DNA of 64,000 nucleotides from Clostridium novyi NT (GTDB taxonomy: Bacteria > Bacillota > Clostridia > Clostridiales > Clostridiaceae): NCBI RefSeq assembly GCF_000014125.1, contig NC_008593.1:62001-126000 (forward strand), given 5' to 3'. The notes beneath the pieces were generated by a model. The model did not search any database and was not told where the DNA came from. It was given only the letters and a program-made list of their open reading frames with translations. Below, piece after piece: positions 17,420 through 26,123 of the stretch; the first letter of the stretch is position 1; every line of letters starts with the position of its first letter. The position numbers and the translations under genes were made by a program.

Positions 17420-17459
17420 AAAATAGTAGCTAATAAAAAATTAGTTACTATTTTTTTTG
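17420..17459 (+). terminator. terminator after the Ig-like lipoprotein gene
   Basis: AAAATAGTAGCTAAT / ATTAGTTACTATTTT stem (one G-U pair) with an A-rich loop and a T8 run. Confidence 0.8.
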
Positions 17460-17607
17460 TAAAATAAAAAACTCTATATTCTTATTAAATATAACCAAAA
17501 TGTTTAAAAAATTTCAAAATAGTGTAATAATATATTTTGAGAAATCATGTTATGTTTTAATATAATATATAAAGCAAACTATTTATAAAAAGAAAAAGGA
17601 GTATATT

Positions 17608-18348
17608 ATGAGCCAAATAAATATGTTATTAAATGAAGTAGAAGAAATAGTTAACAATGGAATAACTGATGAAGGAGTTAAAAGAATATTAGACATGCTA
17701 AAGTGTTCCCTTCCTATTAGTGACTTAGATGAGATTGAATTATATGTAGATTACTTACCTAAGAATATAAACTATTCAAAAGAAAAAAGATATTTGCATT
17801 TCTTATGGGATATGCTAGATAAATCGCCCATGAGTATTGTAACTAATTTTGCTATTCCATTTAGAAGAATACTTGCAAAGAAATTATTTAAATCTTGTGG
17901 TAAAAATTTTATAGCTCAAAACAATGTTAGATTTAATGTGCCAGATAAAATAGAAATTGGAGATAACGTTATTTTTAGCAATGATATTTTCATAGATTCA
18001 AAGGGTGGATTTAAAATAGGAAATTCATCAGGAATTGCTGAAGGTACATATGTATTTACACATTCTCATTCTGAAGAGGATCATACTGTAAGAGAATACA
18101 AGCCTGTAGTTTTAAAGGATTATGTAAAGATATATTCAAGATGTACTATCTTACCAGGGATTACAATAGGAAACCAAGCTATAGTTGCAGCTGGATCTAT
18201 AGTAAATAAAGATGTAGAAGAAAATTCTTTAGTTATTGGTGCTCCTATAAAAAAGGTAAGGGATAGAAAAAACAATGGAAGAAAAGAAGAAGAATTAAAT
18301 CATTTATGGTTAATAGATGGGTATTTTCAAAATGAGGAAATAAAATAG
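17608..18348 (+). CDS. left-handed beta-helix acyltransferase (maltose O-acetyltransferase-like)
   Basis: A 246-residue protein. Residues 1-100 are helical, with no known domain. From about residue 105 the hexapeptide-repeat pattern begins (IEIGDNVIFSNDIFIDSKGG; FKIGNSSGIAEGTYVFTHSH), continuing with the catalytic-type His pair THSHSEEDH and the end repeats ITIGNQAIVAAGSIV and VIGAPIKKV. This matches the LbH_MAT family of acetyl-CoA-dependent O-acetyltransferases. The acceptor could be a sugar, polysaccharide or lipid precursor; the sequence does not say. AAAAAGGAGTATATT precedes the ATG. It stands alone. Confidence 0.8.
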   Translation: MSQINMLLNEVEEIVNNGITDEGVKRILDMLKCSLPISDLDEIELYVDYLPKNINYSKEKRYLHFLWDMLDKSPMSIVTNFAIPFRRILAKKLFKSCGKNFIAQNNVRFNVPDKIEIGDNVIFSNDIFIDSKGGFKIGNSSGIAEGTYVFTHSHSEEDHTVREYKPVVLKDYVKIYSRCTILPGITIGNQAIVAAGSIVNKDVEENSLVIGAPIKKVRDRKNNGRKEEELNHLWLIDGYFQNEEIK

Positions 18349-18499
18349 AATAATAAACTAAAATAATTCATATTTGTAAAATATATTATATAATATTATG
18401 TGGGTTTATGATTGTTATATATTTTTTATTGAGTAAGATTTGTAAATATAGTATTTTATAAAATTAAAATAATAATCAATCTTAAAAGGGGGCAAAACA

Positions 18500-19420
18500 A
18501 TGAAGAACAAAAGATTAGGAGCAAATGCACTGTTATTAATTACAGCTGCTATATGGGGACTTGGCTTCGTAGCACAAAGGGTAGGAGCGGAAAATTTAGG
18601 AGCATTTACTTTTAACGCTATAAGATTTGGTCTTGGAGGAATTTCACTTATACCTTTGATTCTTTATTTTAATAAAGAAAAGAAGAAAAGTAAAAAGGAT
18701 GAAGTTGCAGTTACAGATGGCTTTAAAAAAGAAGTATTGCCTGGGATCATGCTTGGTGGAGCGCTTTATATAGCGGCTACATTACAACAAATAGGACTTG
18801 CTTATACAACCGCTGCAAAGGCTGGATTTATAACAGGACTTTACATAGTGCTTGTACCAATTATGGGTATATTTATAGGACATAAAATAGATAAGGGTGC
18901 ATGGATTGGAATGTTATTTTCAGTTGCTGGTTTGTATTTATTGAGCATAAATGAAAACTTCGCTATAAGCAATGGAGATTTACTTGAAGTTATAGGTGCT
19001 GTATTTTGGGCAACTCATATTCTTTTGATAGACTATTTTTCAAAAAAAGTTGATTCGTTGAAGTTATCATGTATTCAATTTATAACTTGTGGTATTTTAA
19101 GTTTTTTAACTGCTCTATGTGTCGAAGTTATTACATTACAATCCATATATAATGCTATGATACCTTTACTTTATGGTGGTTTTTTATCAGTAGGGGTTGC
19201 CTATACTCTTCAAGTTGTAGCACAAAAAAGTGCAAAACCATCTCATGCAGTTATAATACTTAGCATGGAAGCTGTATTTGGTGCAATTGGTGGCGTTCTT
19301 TTACTTGGAGAAGAAATGACAACAAGAGGATTTCTAGGATGTGCATTCATATTAGTAGGTATACTTGCATCACAAATCAAATTTCCAAAGAAAAATAATA
19401 TAGAAAGTACTAGTGTATAA
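18500..19420 (+). CDS. EamA/DMT family transporter
   Basis: A 306-residue membrane protein with two EamA repeats and about ten hydrophobic helices (LLITAAIWGLGFVAQRVGAE at the start; AIILSMEAVFGAIGGVLLLGE, with a typical repeat-2 ending, near the C-terminus). Members export or import amino acids, nucleosides and other small metabolites; the substrate is unknown. AAAGGGGGC precedes the ATG. It converges on the ytaF gene across a shared terminator. Confidence 0.85.
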   Translation: MKNKRLGANALLLITAAIWGLGFVAQRVGAENLGAFTFNAIRFGLGGISLIPLILYFNKEKKKSKKDEVAVTDGFKKEVLPGIMLGGALYIAATLQQIGLAYTTAAKAGFITGLYIVLVPIMGIFIGHKIDKGAWIGMLFSVAGLYLLSINENFAISNGDLLEVIGAVFWATHILLIDYFSKKVDSLKLSCIQFITCGILSFLTALCVEVITLQSIYNAMIPLLYGGFLSVGVAYTLQVVAQKSAKPSHAVIILSMEAVFGAIGGVLLLGEEMTTRGFLGCAFILVGILASQIKFPKKNNIESTSV

Positions 19421-19451
19421 AATATATAAGTTTAAATAAAAATCAGTATTT

Positions 19452-19485
19452 AAAAGCCCCTTACTTACATAAGAAAGGGGCTTTT
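19452..19485. terminator. bidirectional terminator
   Basis: AAAAGCCCCTT (19452-19462) / AAGGGGCTTTT (19475-19485), an 11-bp GC-rich stem between the convergent transporter and ytaF genes. Confidence 0.88.
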
Positions 19486-19486
19486 G

Positions 19487-20107
19487 TTATAATTTCATAA
19501 AGGCAAGGACAAGTAGTAATGTACCACTAAGCCATGATAGATTTAAATCCACTTTTTCAGCTATTTTTCTTCCGAGGAAAGAGCCGAGCATTACTGCAAC
19601 CATATCTGAAATCAAGGAGAATCCTACAACTTGAAAATAATTAACACCAGCAAGTCCACTTCCAAAACCAATTGCCATGCCATCTAGGCTACAAGCAAGG
19701 GCAAGGGTGAAAGCTTCACCAGGTTTAAGTATTCTATGATTGCTAGTATCTAAAACATCTTCATCAGCACTCAAGTTTAAATCAAAGTTAATATCAAAAA
19801 TCTTAAAGTTAAATGATTTATTTGTCAGTTCATTTTTTCTTAGATGAGATTTAAATAAACTTTCAAACAGCCTAAGTGAACCTAAAATAAATAATATACC
19901 AAAACATATAGCTATAGTTAAACTCTCAGGAAGAAACTTTCTTACTATTGAACCAGCAAATAATGAAATTGCAAGAACTGTTGAGCAAACAACATTAATT
20001 ACTGTAGTTGATGAAAAAGGAATTTTTATTTTATTGGTTCCGTAACCAAAACTCGCAACAAAAGCATCTATACATAAAGATGTAACTAATAGTATTGACT
20101 GAAGCAT
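19487..20107 (-). CDS. ytaF: YtaF-type sporulation membrane protein (MntP-related)
   Basis: A 206-residue membrane protein with six predicted helices in two halves. The halves carry the repeated family signature, SLCIDAFVASFGYG at the N-terminus and ACSLDGMAIGFGSG in the second half, each with an Asp at the presumed ion site. This is the MntP/YtaF fold. YtaF is annotated as a sporulation membrane protein, and MntP exports manganese. ATG 20107 is chosen because AGAGGTG lies just upstream; the GTG nine bases earlier is part of that site. A hydrophilic loop at about residues 92-130 separates the halves. Confidence 0.8.
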   Translation of the reverse strand: MLQSILLVTSLCIDAFVASFGYGTNKIKIPFSSTTVINVVCSTVLAISLFAGSIVRKFLPESLTIAICFGILFILGSLRLFESLFKSHLRKNELTNKSFNFKIFDINFDLNLSADEDVLDTSNHRILKPGEAFTLALACSLDGMAIGFGSGLAGVNYFQVVGFSLISDMVAVMLGSFLGRKIAEKVDLNLSWLSGTLLLVLAFMKL

Positions 20108-20282
20108 TTTATGCACCTCTTTAATAATTTAAGTTATTTATAATACCATATTATTTAAAGTATCAAAAATTGTTCCTAAAATATCAAAAGATGTTGATGA
20201 AAAATCAACAATAAAACAACACTATAATAATGTTAAGTTCATATCATATTAATATATAAAAGTACTTTAGAGGTGAATAGGG

Positions 20283-20957
20283 TTGAGTAATTCGGAGGAA
20301 AGTCGTGATTTTGGATTATATCTAAAGGATAAACTAAAGGAAAAATCCTTATCTTTAAGTAAACTTAGTAGTTTAACAGGAATTGATAAATCAACAATAT
20401 CAAGAATTATAAATCATAAACAAAGAGCAAATATAAATCATTTAGAAAAAATATCAAAGGCACTAGATATACCATTAGAAGAATTATTAGTGGAAGATGG
20501 ATATAACATAAACAATGAAAATATTCAACATAAGGGAGAATTTGATATAAACAACAACTATGAGAGCATTGATGATATTTTTAAACTATCATCAATGGTT
20601 GAAAATACAGAGCTTAAAGGGTTGATAGAATCTCAATTAAATAAATATCAATTATATTTAAAGACAGATGAGGGAAAGGATGTACTTTATAAAAATTTCA
20701 ATAATAAGATAGAGAAAATAGATAAGGGCGGAGTATTTGTAGAGAAGTTAAAAGATATGTATAAACAATTTTGTTCTAAGGATATACCAATAAAAGAACT
20801 ACTTTTAATAGGAAGTGGACTTCTATATTTTGTAACTCCTATAGATATTATTCCTGACTTTATATTTCCAATAGGCTTTTTAGATGATATTATAGCAATT
20901 AAAATAGTATTAGATATGCTCGATAAAATTAGAAATAAGTCAAATTACAAAGAATAA
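20283..20957 (+). CDS. XRE-family HTH fused to a YkvA (DUF1232) membrane domain
   Basis: A 224-residue protein. Residues 10-70 form an XRE/Cro helix-turn-helix (LSKLSSLTGIDKSTISRIIN, then KISKALDIPLEELL). A linker of about 90 residues follows, and then a DUF1232/YkvA segment at about 175-210 (LLYFVTPIDIIPDFIFPIGF, then LDDIIAIKIV). The PxDxIPD core is the signature of YkvA, a short membrane-associated domain of unknown role. The fusion suggests a DNA-binding protein tethered to or responding at the membrane. The TTG start has AGAGGTGAATA upstream. No terminator is seen before yjdM. Confidence 0.8.
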   Translation: MSNSEESRDFGLYLKDKLKEKSLSLSKLSSLTGIDKSTISRIINHKQRANINHLEKISKALDIPLEELLVEDGYNINNENIQHKGEFDINNNYESIDDIFKLSSMVENTELKGLIESQLNKYQLYLKTDEGKDVLYKNFNNKIEKIDKGGVFVEKLKDMYKQFCSKDIPIKELLLIGSGLLYFVTPIDIIPDFIFPIGFLDDIIAIKIVLDMLDKIRNKSNYKE

Positions 20958-21082
20958 AATAGAAAACATGATTATATACAATATAAATTAATGTATTTGA
21001 TAATATTAGCGTACTGTGATATATTATAAAGGCATTTCATAAAATAGAACACAATTAATGAAAAATTGAAAGGAATGAATTT

Positions 21083-21424
21083 ATGAATAGTTTACCAAAC
21101 TGTCCAAAATGTAATTCGGAATATACTTATGAAGATGGAAATCTTATAATTTGTCCAGAATGTGCTCATGAGTTTACATTAGAGGCACAAAATGAGCCTG
21201 CTGAGGATGAAAATGTTGTTAAAGATTCAAATGGAAATATATTAAGTGATGGAGATTCTGTAACAATAATAAAGGATCTTAAAATAAAAGGATATTCAAA
21301 TGCTTTAAAGAAGGGTACAAAGGTAAAGAATATACGTTTAGTTGATGGAGATCATAACATTGACTGTAAAATAGATGGTTTTGGAGCAATGCTTTTAAAA
21401 TCAGAGTTCGTTAAAAAGCTTTAA
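21083..21424 (+). CDS. yjdM: YjdM/PhnA family zinc-ribbon protein
   Basis: A 113-residue protein with an N-terminal zinc ribbon ([22 protein letters not shown]) and the YjdM C-terminal beta domain ([36 protein letters not shown]). The family was long called PhnA for its closeness to phosphonate genes in E. coli, but it is not the phosphonoacetate hydrolase and its role is unclear. Length is standard. GAAAGGAATG precedes the ATG and a terminator follows. Confidence 0.9.
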   Translation: MNSLPNCPKCNSEYTYEDGNLIICPECAHEFTLEAQNEPAEDENVVKDSNGNILSDGDSVTIIKDLKIKGYSNALKKGTKVKNIRLVDGDHNIDCKIDGFGAMLLKSEFVKKL

Positions 21425-21436
21425 TATACTTAGAAA

Positions 21437-21483
21437 ATTATCCTACGGAATAGATTTGTTAAAATCTTTCTGTAGGATTTTTT
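21437..21483 (+). terminator. terminator after yjdM
   Basis: AATTATCCTAC(G) pairs with (T)GTAGGATTTTTT across an internal loop (arms near 21437-21448 and 21471-21483), ending in a T run. Confidence 0.7.
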
Positions 21484-21594
21484 ATTTAATAAGGAGAGGT
21501 TATATAAATTAATGGTGTAAAATATGATAGATATTATAAAAATTCATTATAGTATACCAAATTTTACAAAAGTTATTTAAAGATTCTTAAAATG

Positions 21595-21643
21595 TGTTAT
21601 AATAGTATATAGATATTGGAAACGTTACCAGTAACGTTTCCAA
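21595..21643 (+). promoter_or_regulatory. maltodextrin operon promoter with palindromic operator
   Basis: The extended -10 is TGTTATAAT (21595-21603). From 21616 to 21643 runs an inverted repeat with 13-bp perfect arms (21616-21628 and 21631-21643) around CA. It holds two AACGTT cores, centred 12 bp apart, each the centre of a LacI-family half-palindrome (GGAAACGTTACC and GTAACGTTTCC). The operator starts about 6 bases after the expected transcription start, so bound repressor would block RNA polymerase. The gene directly downstream is the LacI-family regulator, so autoregulation together with the whole operon is likely. Confidence 0.75.
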
Positions 21644-21700
21644 AAAGAAGTTTTAAAAATAATTTATATATAGATATATTTTAAGAAAAGAGGGTATCTA

Positions 21701-22717
21701 ATGGCTAATATAACTATAAAAGATATATCTAGGATGGCTGGAGTTGGTGTTAGTACTATTTCAAGAGTTTTAAATAATCATCCAGATGTTAAGGCGGAAA
21801 CAAGAAAAAAGGTATTGGATGTAATAGAAATGGTTAATTACATACCTAATAATAGTGCAAGAAACCTAAAGAGAAATACATCAAAAAGTATAGGGATTTT
21901 AATTAAAGGTATAGATAATCCCTTTTTTTCAAAGATGATAAAATCAATAGAAAGAAAGATTGATAGTAAAAGATATTCTATGATACTTCATTACAATGAA
22001 AGTCAGAAGGATGATTGTGATTCTGCAATAGAACTTATAAAGGAGAAAAAGTTAAAGGGACTTATATGTCTTGGTGGTGATTTTAATAATTTAGATAGAA
22101 AACAATTAGAAAATATAAGCGTACCCATAGTTGTTACATCTAGTAATGTAACAAAGAATATAAACAATACCCTTTTTTCAAGTGTAGTTATAGAGAATGA
22201 AAAAGCTGCTTTTGATGCAGTTGATTATTTATGCAAACTAGGGCATAAAAACATAGGAATTATAACTTCTGGGGAAGATGATAGAAGTGTCGGAAGGCTT
22301 AGATTTTCTGGGTATAAAAAAGCCATTTCTAAAAACAATATAGAGTTTAATAAAGAGTTTGTTGAAATAGGAGAATACACCTTTGAATCAGGTTATAAGG
22401 CAATGAATAAGTTTTTAGATAAGAATTTAAAAATAACAGCAATATTTGCAACTACTGATATTATGGCAATTGGTGCTGCAAAGGCTATTTTAGATAGAGG
22501 GCTTAAAATACCTGAGGATATATCTATAATTGGATTTGATGGAATTGATTATTCAAGATTTTTTCATCCATCAATAACTACAGTTGAACAACCAGTAGAA
22601 ATTATGGCTGAAAAAAGCATAGAAATTTTACTGGATTTAATAAATGGAAGCAAAAAACATCAGCACTTAGTTCTCAAAACTAAACTAGTGAAGAGAGAAT
22701 CTTGCAAAAATATATAG
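21701..22717 (+). CDS. LacI-family repressor of the maltodextrin operon
   Basis: A 338-residue LacI/GalR regulator. Residues 1-60 are the HTH and hinge (ITIKDISRMAGVGVSTISRV; hinge helix NNSARNLKR), followed by a periplasmic-binding-protein-like effector domain (SIGILIKGIDNPFFSKMI; TTDIMAIGAAKAILDRG; SIIGFDGIDYSRFFHPSITT). By context, first in an operon of maltodextrin uptake and breakdown, it is a MalR-type repressor whose inducer is probably maltose or a maltodextrin. The palindromic double site just downstream of the promoter is its likely operator. AAGAGGGTATCT precedes the ATG. Confidence 0.9.
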   Translation: MANITIKDISRMAGVGVSTISRVLNNHPDVKAETRKKVLDVIEMVNYIPNNSARNLKRNTSKSIGILIKGIDNPFFSKMIKSIERKIDSKRYSMILHYNESQKDDCDSAIELIKEKKLKGLICLGGDFNNLDRKQLENISVPIVVTSSNVTKNINNTLFSSVVIENEKAAFDAVDYLCKLGHKNIGIITSGEDDRSVGRLRFSGYKKAISKNNIEFNKEFVEIGEYTFESGYKAMNKFLDKNLKITAIFATTDIMAIGAAKAILDRGLKIPEDISIIGFDGIDYSRFFHPSITTVEQPVEIMAEKSIEILLDLINGSKKHQHLVLKTKLVKRESCKNI

Positions 22718-22728
22718 GGGGGTAAAGT

Positions 22729-23829
22729 ATGGCTAAGGTAATTTTAAAAGACGTTGAAAAGATTTATCCAAATGGATTCAAAGCTGTTCATGGAATTAAT
22801 TTAGAAATAAATGATGGTGAATTTATGGTTTTTGTAGGACCATCAGGATGTGCAAAGTCAACAACTTTGAGAATGATAGCCGGCCTTGAGGAGATAACAT
22901 CAGGAACTATTTCTATTGGAGATAAGGTTGTAAATGATGTTCCACCTAAAAATCGTGAAATTGCTATGGTTTTTCAAAATTATGCATTATATCCACATAT
23001 GACTGTTTATGATAATATGGCATTTTCTTTAAAGGTAAGGAAAGTTCCAAAAGATATCATAGATAAAAAGGTAAGAGAAACTGCTAAAAATTTAGATTTA
23101 GAGGAACTTTTAAAGAGAAAACCTAAGGAATTGTCAGGAGGGCAAAGACAGAGGGTAGCAGTTGGAAGAGCCATAGTAAGAGATCCTAAAGTATTCTTAT
23201 TTGATGAACCTTTGTCTAATTTAGATGCAAAATTAAGAGTGCACATGAGAGTTCAACTATCTAAGCTTCATAAAGAATTAAAAACAACAATGATATATGT
23301 AACACATGATCAAGTAGAAGCTATGACTATGGGTGACAGAATTTGTGTTATGAATTTTGGACGAATAATGCAGGTTGATACACCTTTAAATTTATATAGA
23401 TATCCTGTTAATAAATTTGTAGCTGAATTTATTGGTTCGCCTACAATGAATGTAATAGAAGGAGAACTTATAAAAGAAGATGACCTAGTTTTAATAAAAG
23501 TAGGTGATATTAAATTAAGGCTTCCTAAAGATAAGGCAGATAAGGTACAAGGATATATTGATAAAAAGGTTTGGTTTGGAATTAGACCTTCAGACATTAA
23601 CCTTCAAGAAAACGTTAACAGCATTGGTATTGAAGGAATTGTGGACTTTGTTGAAAATATGGGAAGTGAAGCATTTGTTTATTTTAAATTAGGCGCTAAA
23701 CAATTTATTTCAAATATACAATTATCAGACATTAGTAACATAAAAACAAATGATAAGATAAAGCTTATGTTTAATATGGACAATTGTCATATATTTGATA
23801 TTGATACTGAAAAAAATATAACTTTATAA
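22729..23829 (+). CDS. ABC transporter ATPase, MsmK/UgpC/MalK type
   Basis: A 366-residue ATPase of the carbohydrate CUT1 class. The motifs are Walker A GPSGCAKSTT (about 36-45), Q-loop QNYALYPH, signature LSGGQRQR, Walker B VFLFDEP and H-loop THD. They are followed from about residue 240 by the MalK-type C-terminal regulatory/TOBE domain (WFGIRPSDI). The Walker A reads CAKS where the usual form is CGKS; I recall the Ala form in other Firmicute MsmK-like proteins, so I treat it as a natural variant. It powers the permease pair at 25257-26950. A GGGGGG-containing site precedes the ATG, 11 bases after the repressor stop. Confidence 0.92.
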   Translation: MAKVILKDVEKIYPNGFKAVHGINLEINDGEFMVFVGPSGCAKSTTLRMIAGLEEITSGTISIGDKVVNDVPPKNREIAMVFQNYALYPHMTVYDNMAFSLKVRKVPKDIIDKKVRETAKNLDLEELLKRKPKELSGGQRQRVAVGRAIVRDPKVFLFDEPLSNLDAKLRVHMRVQLSKLHKELKTTMIYVTHDQVEAMTMGDRICVMNFGRIMQVDTPLNLYRYPVNKFVAEFIGSPTMNVIEGELIKEDDLVLIKVGDIKLRLPKDKADKVQGYIDKKVWFGIRPSDINLQENVNSIGIEGIVDFVENMGSEAFVYFKLGAKQFISNIQLSDISNIKTNDKIKLMFNMDNCHIFDIDTEKNITL

Positions 23830-23859
23830 AATTTAATAAAAAATATGGAGGGGTAATTT

Positions 23860-25203
23860 ATGAGAAATGTTAAAAAACTTGTTGCATTTGCAATCACATC
23901 AGTTATGATGATGTCTTCTTTAGCTCTGGGAGGTTGCGCATCCAAATCGACACAAACGAGTACTGGGGATCAAAAAGATAAGGTAACTTTAAATATATTT
24001 CAATTTAAAGTTGAAGTAAAAGAAGAACTTGAAAAAGCTGCAAAAGAATACTCAGAAAAACACCCTAATGTAAAAATTAATATAAATACTGTTGGTGGTG
24101 GAGATGACTATGGAGCAGCGCTTAGAGCAAAAATACAATCAGGAGAGGAACCAGCAATATTTAATATAGGAGGACCACAGGATGTAAAAGACTGGAAAGC
24201 TAGGCTAGTTGACCTATCAGGAGAATCTTGGGTAAAAGAATCTATCAAAGGAGTTTTAGATGGTGTAACCGAAGATAAGAAAATTTATGGCATGCCATTT
24301 GCTGTGGAATCCTATGGTTTAATATACAATAAAGAAATCTTTAAAGATGCAGGAATAGATGCGTCAAAAATAAATAGTTATGATTCTTTGGAGGCGGCGG
24401 TTAAAAAGCTTGATAATGAAATAAAATCAGGTAAATTAAAGGATAAATATCCTCAATTAGAAGCTGTATTTGAAATGCCGGCAAAGGAAACTTGGATAAC
24501 TGGACTTCATTCATCAAATGTAGCATTAGCACAAGAATTTAACAGTTCATTAGATTCATTTAAATCTGATAAGGTTCAATTTAAATATAGAGATGGATTT
24601 AAGAGTTTAATTGATTTACAAGCAAATTATTCCCCAAATGCAAATTCTAAGGGAAAATTAAATGCTGTTGATTATGCAACTCAAGTTGGTCAAGGGATAG
24701 CAATTGAACGTGTTGCAATAATTCAACAAGGAAACTGGATATTCAATGATGTTGATAAGACTGATGAAAAGGTTGCCAAAAAACTAGACATATTACCAAT
24801 CGCAATTAAAGGTGGAAAAGGTGATTCTATAGCCCTTGGAGTTCCAATGTACTGGGCAGTTAATAACAAGGTATCAAAAGAACAACAAGAAGCAGCTAAA
24901 GACTTTTTAAATTGGTTATATACTTCAGATGAAGGAAAGGATATGATTGTAAATAAATTTTTCTTTATTCCTCCATTTAAAGGATATGAAAAATACCCTG
25001 CAAAAGATTCTCTTGCAGTAGCTACAGAAAGATACATTAAAGAAGGTAAGACAATACCATGGGTATTTATGGGATATCCAACTGATTGGGGTATGAATGT
25101 TGTAGGTAAAAATATACAAAAATATTTGGCTGGAAAAATGACTTGGGATGAAGTTATAAAAGATTCTCAAGATCAATGGACAACTATGAGAAATAAAAAA
25201 TAA
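23860..25203 (+). CDS. maltose/maltodextrin-type extracellular solute-binding lipoprotein
   Basis: A 447-residue family 1 solute-binding protein. The signal peptide ends in lipobox LGGC (about Cys26). The first strand is VTLNIFQFKVEVKEELEKAA, with later family features VPMYWAVNNK and KDFLNWLYTSDEGKDMI. It is anchored to the outer membrane face, captures oligosaccharide and delivers it to the MalF/MalG-like permeases. Substrate is inferred from the GH31, MalQ and phosphorylase genes in the same operon. GGAGGGG precedes the ATG. A GC-rich hairpin immediately follows the stop, which probably keeps this gene's mRNA level above that of the permeases. Confidence 0.9.
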   Translation: MRNVKKLVAFAITSVMMMSSLALGGCASKSTQTSTGDQKDKVTLNIFQFKVEVKEELEKAAKEYSEKHPNVKININTVGGGDDYGAALRAKIQSGEEPAIFNIGGPQDVKDWKARLVDLSGESWVKESIKGVLDGVTEDKKIYGMPFAVESYGLIYNKEIFKDAGIDASKINSYDSLEAAVKKLDNEIKSGKLKDKYPQLEAVFEMPAKETWITGLHSSNVALAQEFNSSLDSFKSDKVQFKYRDGFKSLIDLQANYSPNANSKGKLNAVDYATQVGQGIAIERVAIIQQGNWIFNDVDKTDEKVAKKLDILPIAIKGGKGDSIALGVPMYWAVNNKVSKEQQEAAKDFLNWLYTSDEGKDMIVNKFFFIPPFKGYEKYPAKDSLAVATERYIKEGKTIPWVFMGYPTDWGMNVVGKNIQKYLAGKMTWDEVIKDSQDQWTTMRNKK

Positions 25204-25210
25204 TGTGAGG

Positions 25211-25230
25211 GGGAGGGAGAAATCCCTCCC
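25211..25230 (+). promoter_or_regulatory. intercistronic GC-rich hairpin with GAAA tetraloop
   Basis: GGGAGGGA (25211-25218), loop GAAA, TCCCTCCC (25223-25230). It is an unusually GC-rich 8-bp stem with a GNRA-type tetraloop and no T run, between the binding-protein and permease genes. Such placement usually stabilises the upstream mRNA or partly attenuates the downstream genes. Confidence 0.7.
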
Positions 25231-25256
25231 TTATTATAAAGAAAGAGGAGGACACT

Positions 25257-26123
25257 ATGAAAAAATCAAGGTTATGGTTTAGCTTTTTTGTTGCACCTAT
25301 ATTAATTTCATTTTTAATTGTAGTAATTATACCAGCTATAACGGGAATTTATTATTCATTTACTGATTGGAATGGAATAGATAATAACGCACCTTTTGTT
25401 GGACTTCAAAACTATAGGCAAATATTTAGTGCAGATAGTGGATTTTTGCAATCCTTTATATTTACTTTAAAGTTTTCAATAGTGTCAGTAATAATGATAA
25501 ACTTAATAGGTTTTGCTTTGGCACTATTAGTAACTAGAGAAATGAAAATTAGTAATATTTTAAGAAGTATATTTTTCATGCCTAATATGGTTGGAGGGCT
25601 TATCTTAGGATTTATATGGCAGTTTATATTTACTAAAGCTTTCAATACAATAGGAATGAAACTAGGATGGGAGTTCATGACAGGCTGGCTATCTACAACA
25701 GCAACTGGATTTTGGGCTCTTGTAATATTAATGTCATGGCAAATGTCAGGATATATGATGGTTGTTTATATTGCGGCACTTCAAGGAATTCCAGATAACT
25801 TAAAAGAAGCTGCTGAAATTGATGGAGCAAACCCATTCCAAAGACTTATAAATATAACAATTCCTTTGGTTGCACCAGCATTTACAGTAGGAATATTTCT
25901 AACTTTATCTAATTGCTTCAAATTATTTGATCAAAATCTAGCATTAACTGGTGGAGGGCCTTACAATTCAACCCAAATGTTAGCACTTAATATATATAAT
26001 TCAGCTTTTGCAAGAAATGAATTTGGAATATCACAAGCTAAAGCAGTAATATTCTTAATTACCGTTGCAGTAATAACATTAACTCAATTGAACTTTAATA
26101 AGAAGAAGGAGGTTGAGATGTAA
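25257..26123 (+). CDS. ABC sugar permease, MalF/UgpA type
   Basis: A 288-residue permease with six hydrophobic helices. It carries the EAA loop that contacts the ATPase (KEAAEIDGANPFQRLINITI, about residues 183-202), and GFALALLVTRE earlier. It is the first of two membrane subunits of the maltodextrin importer and lacks the long periplasmic loop of E. coli MalF. AAAGAGGAGGACACT precedes the ATG. Its stop overlaps the next start (TAATG). Confidence 0.92.
   Translation: MKKSRLWFSFFVAPILISFLIVVIIPAITGIYYSFTDWNGIDNNAPFVGLQNYRQIFSADSGFLQSFIFTLKFSIVSVIMINLIGFALALLVTREMKISNILRSIFFMPNMVGGLILGFIWQFIFTKAFNTIGMKLGWEFMTGWLSTTATGFWALVILMSWQMSGYMMVVYIAALQGIPDNLKEAAEIDGANPFQRLINITIPLVAPAFTVGIFLTLSNCFKLFDQNLALTGGGPYNSTQMLALNIYNSAFARNEFGISQAKAVIFLITVAVITLTQLNFNKKKEVEM

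Noticed and set aside
22834..22863. Walker A of the MsmK-like ATPase reading GPSGCAKSTT instead of GCGKS
   Set aside because: I recall the same Ala form in other Firmicute MsmK-like ATPases and all other motifs are intact, so it is not treated as an inactivating change.
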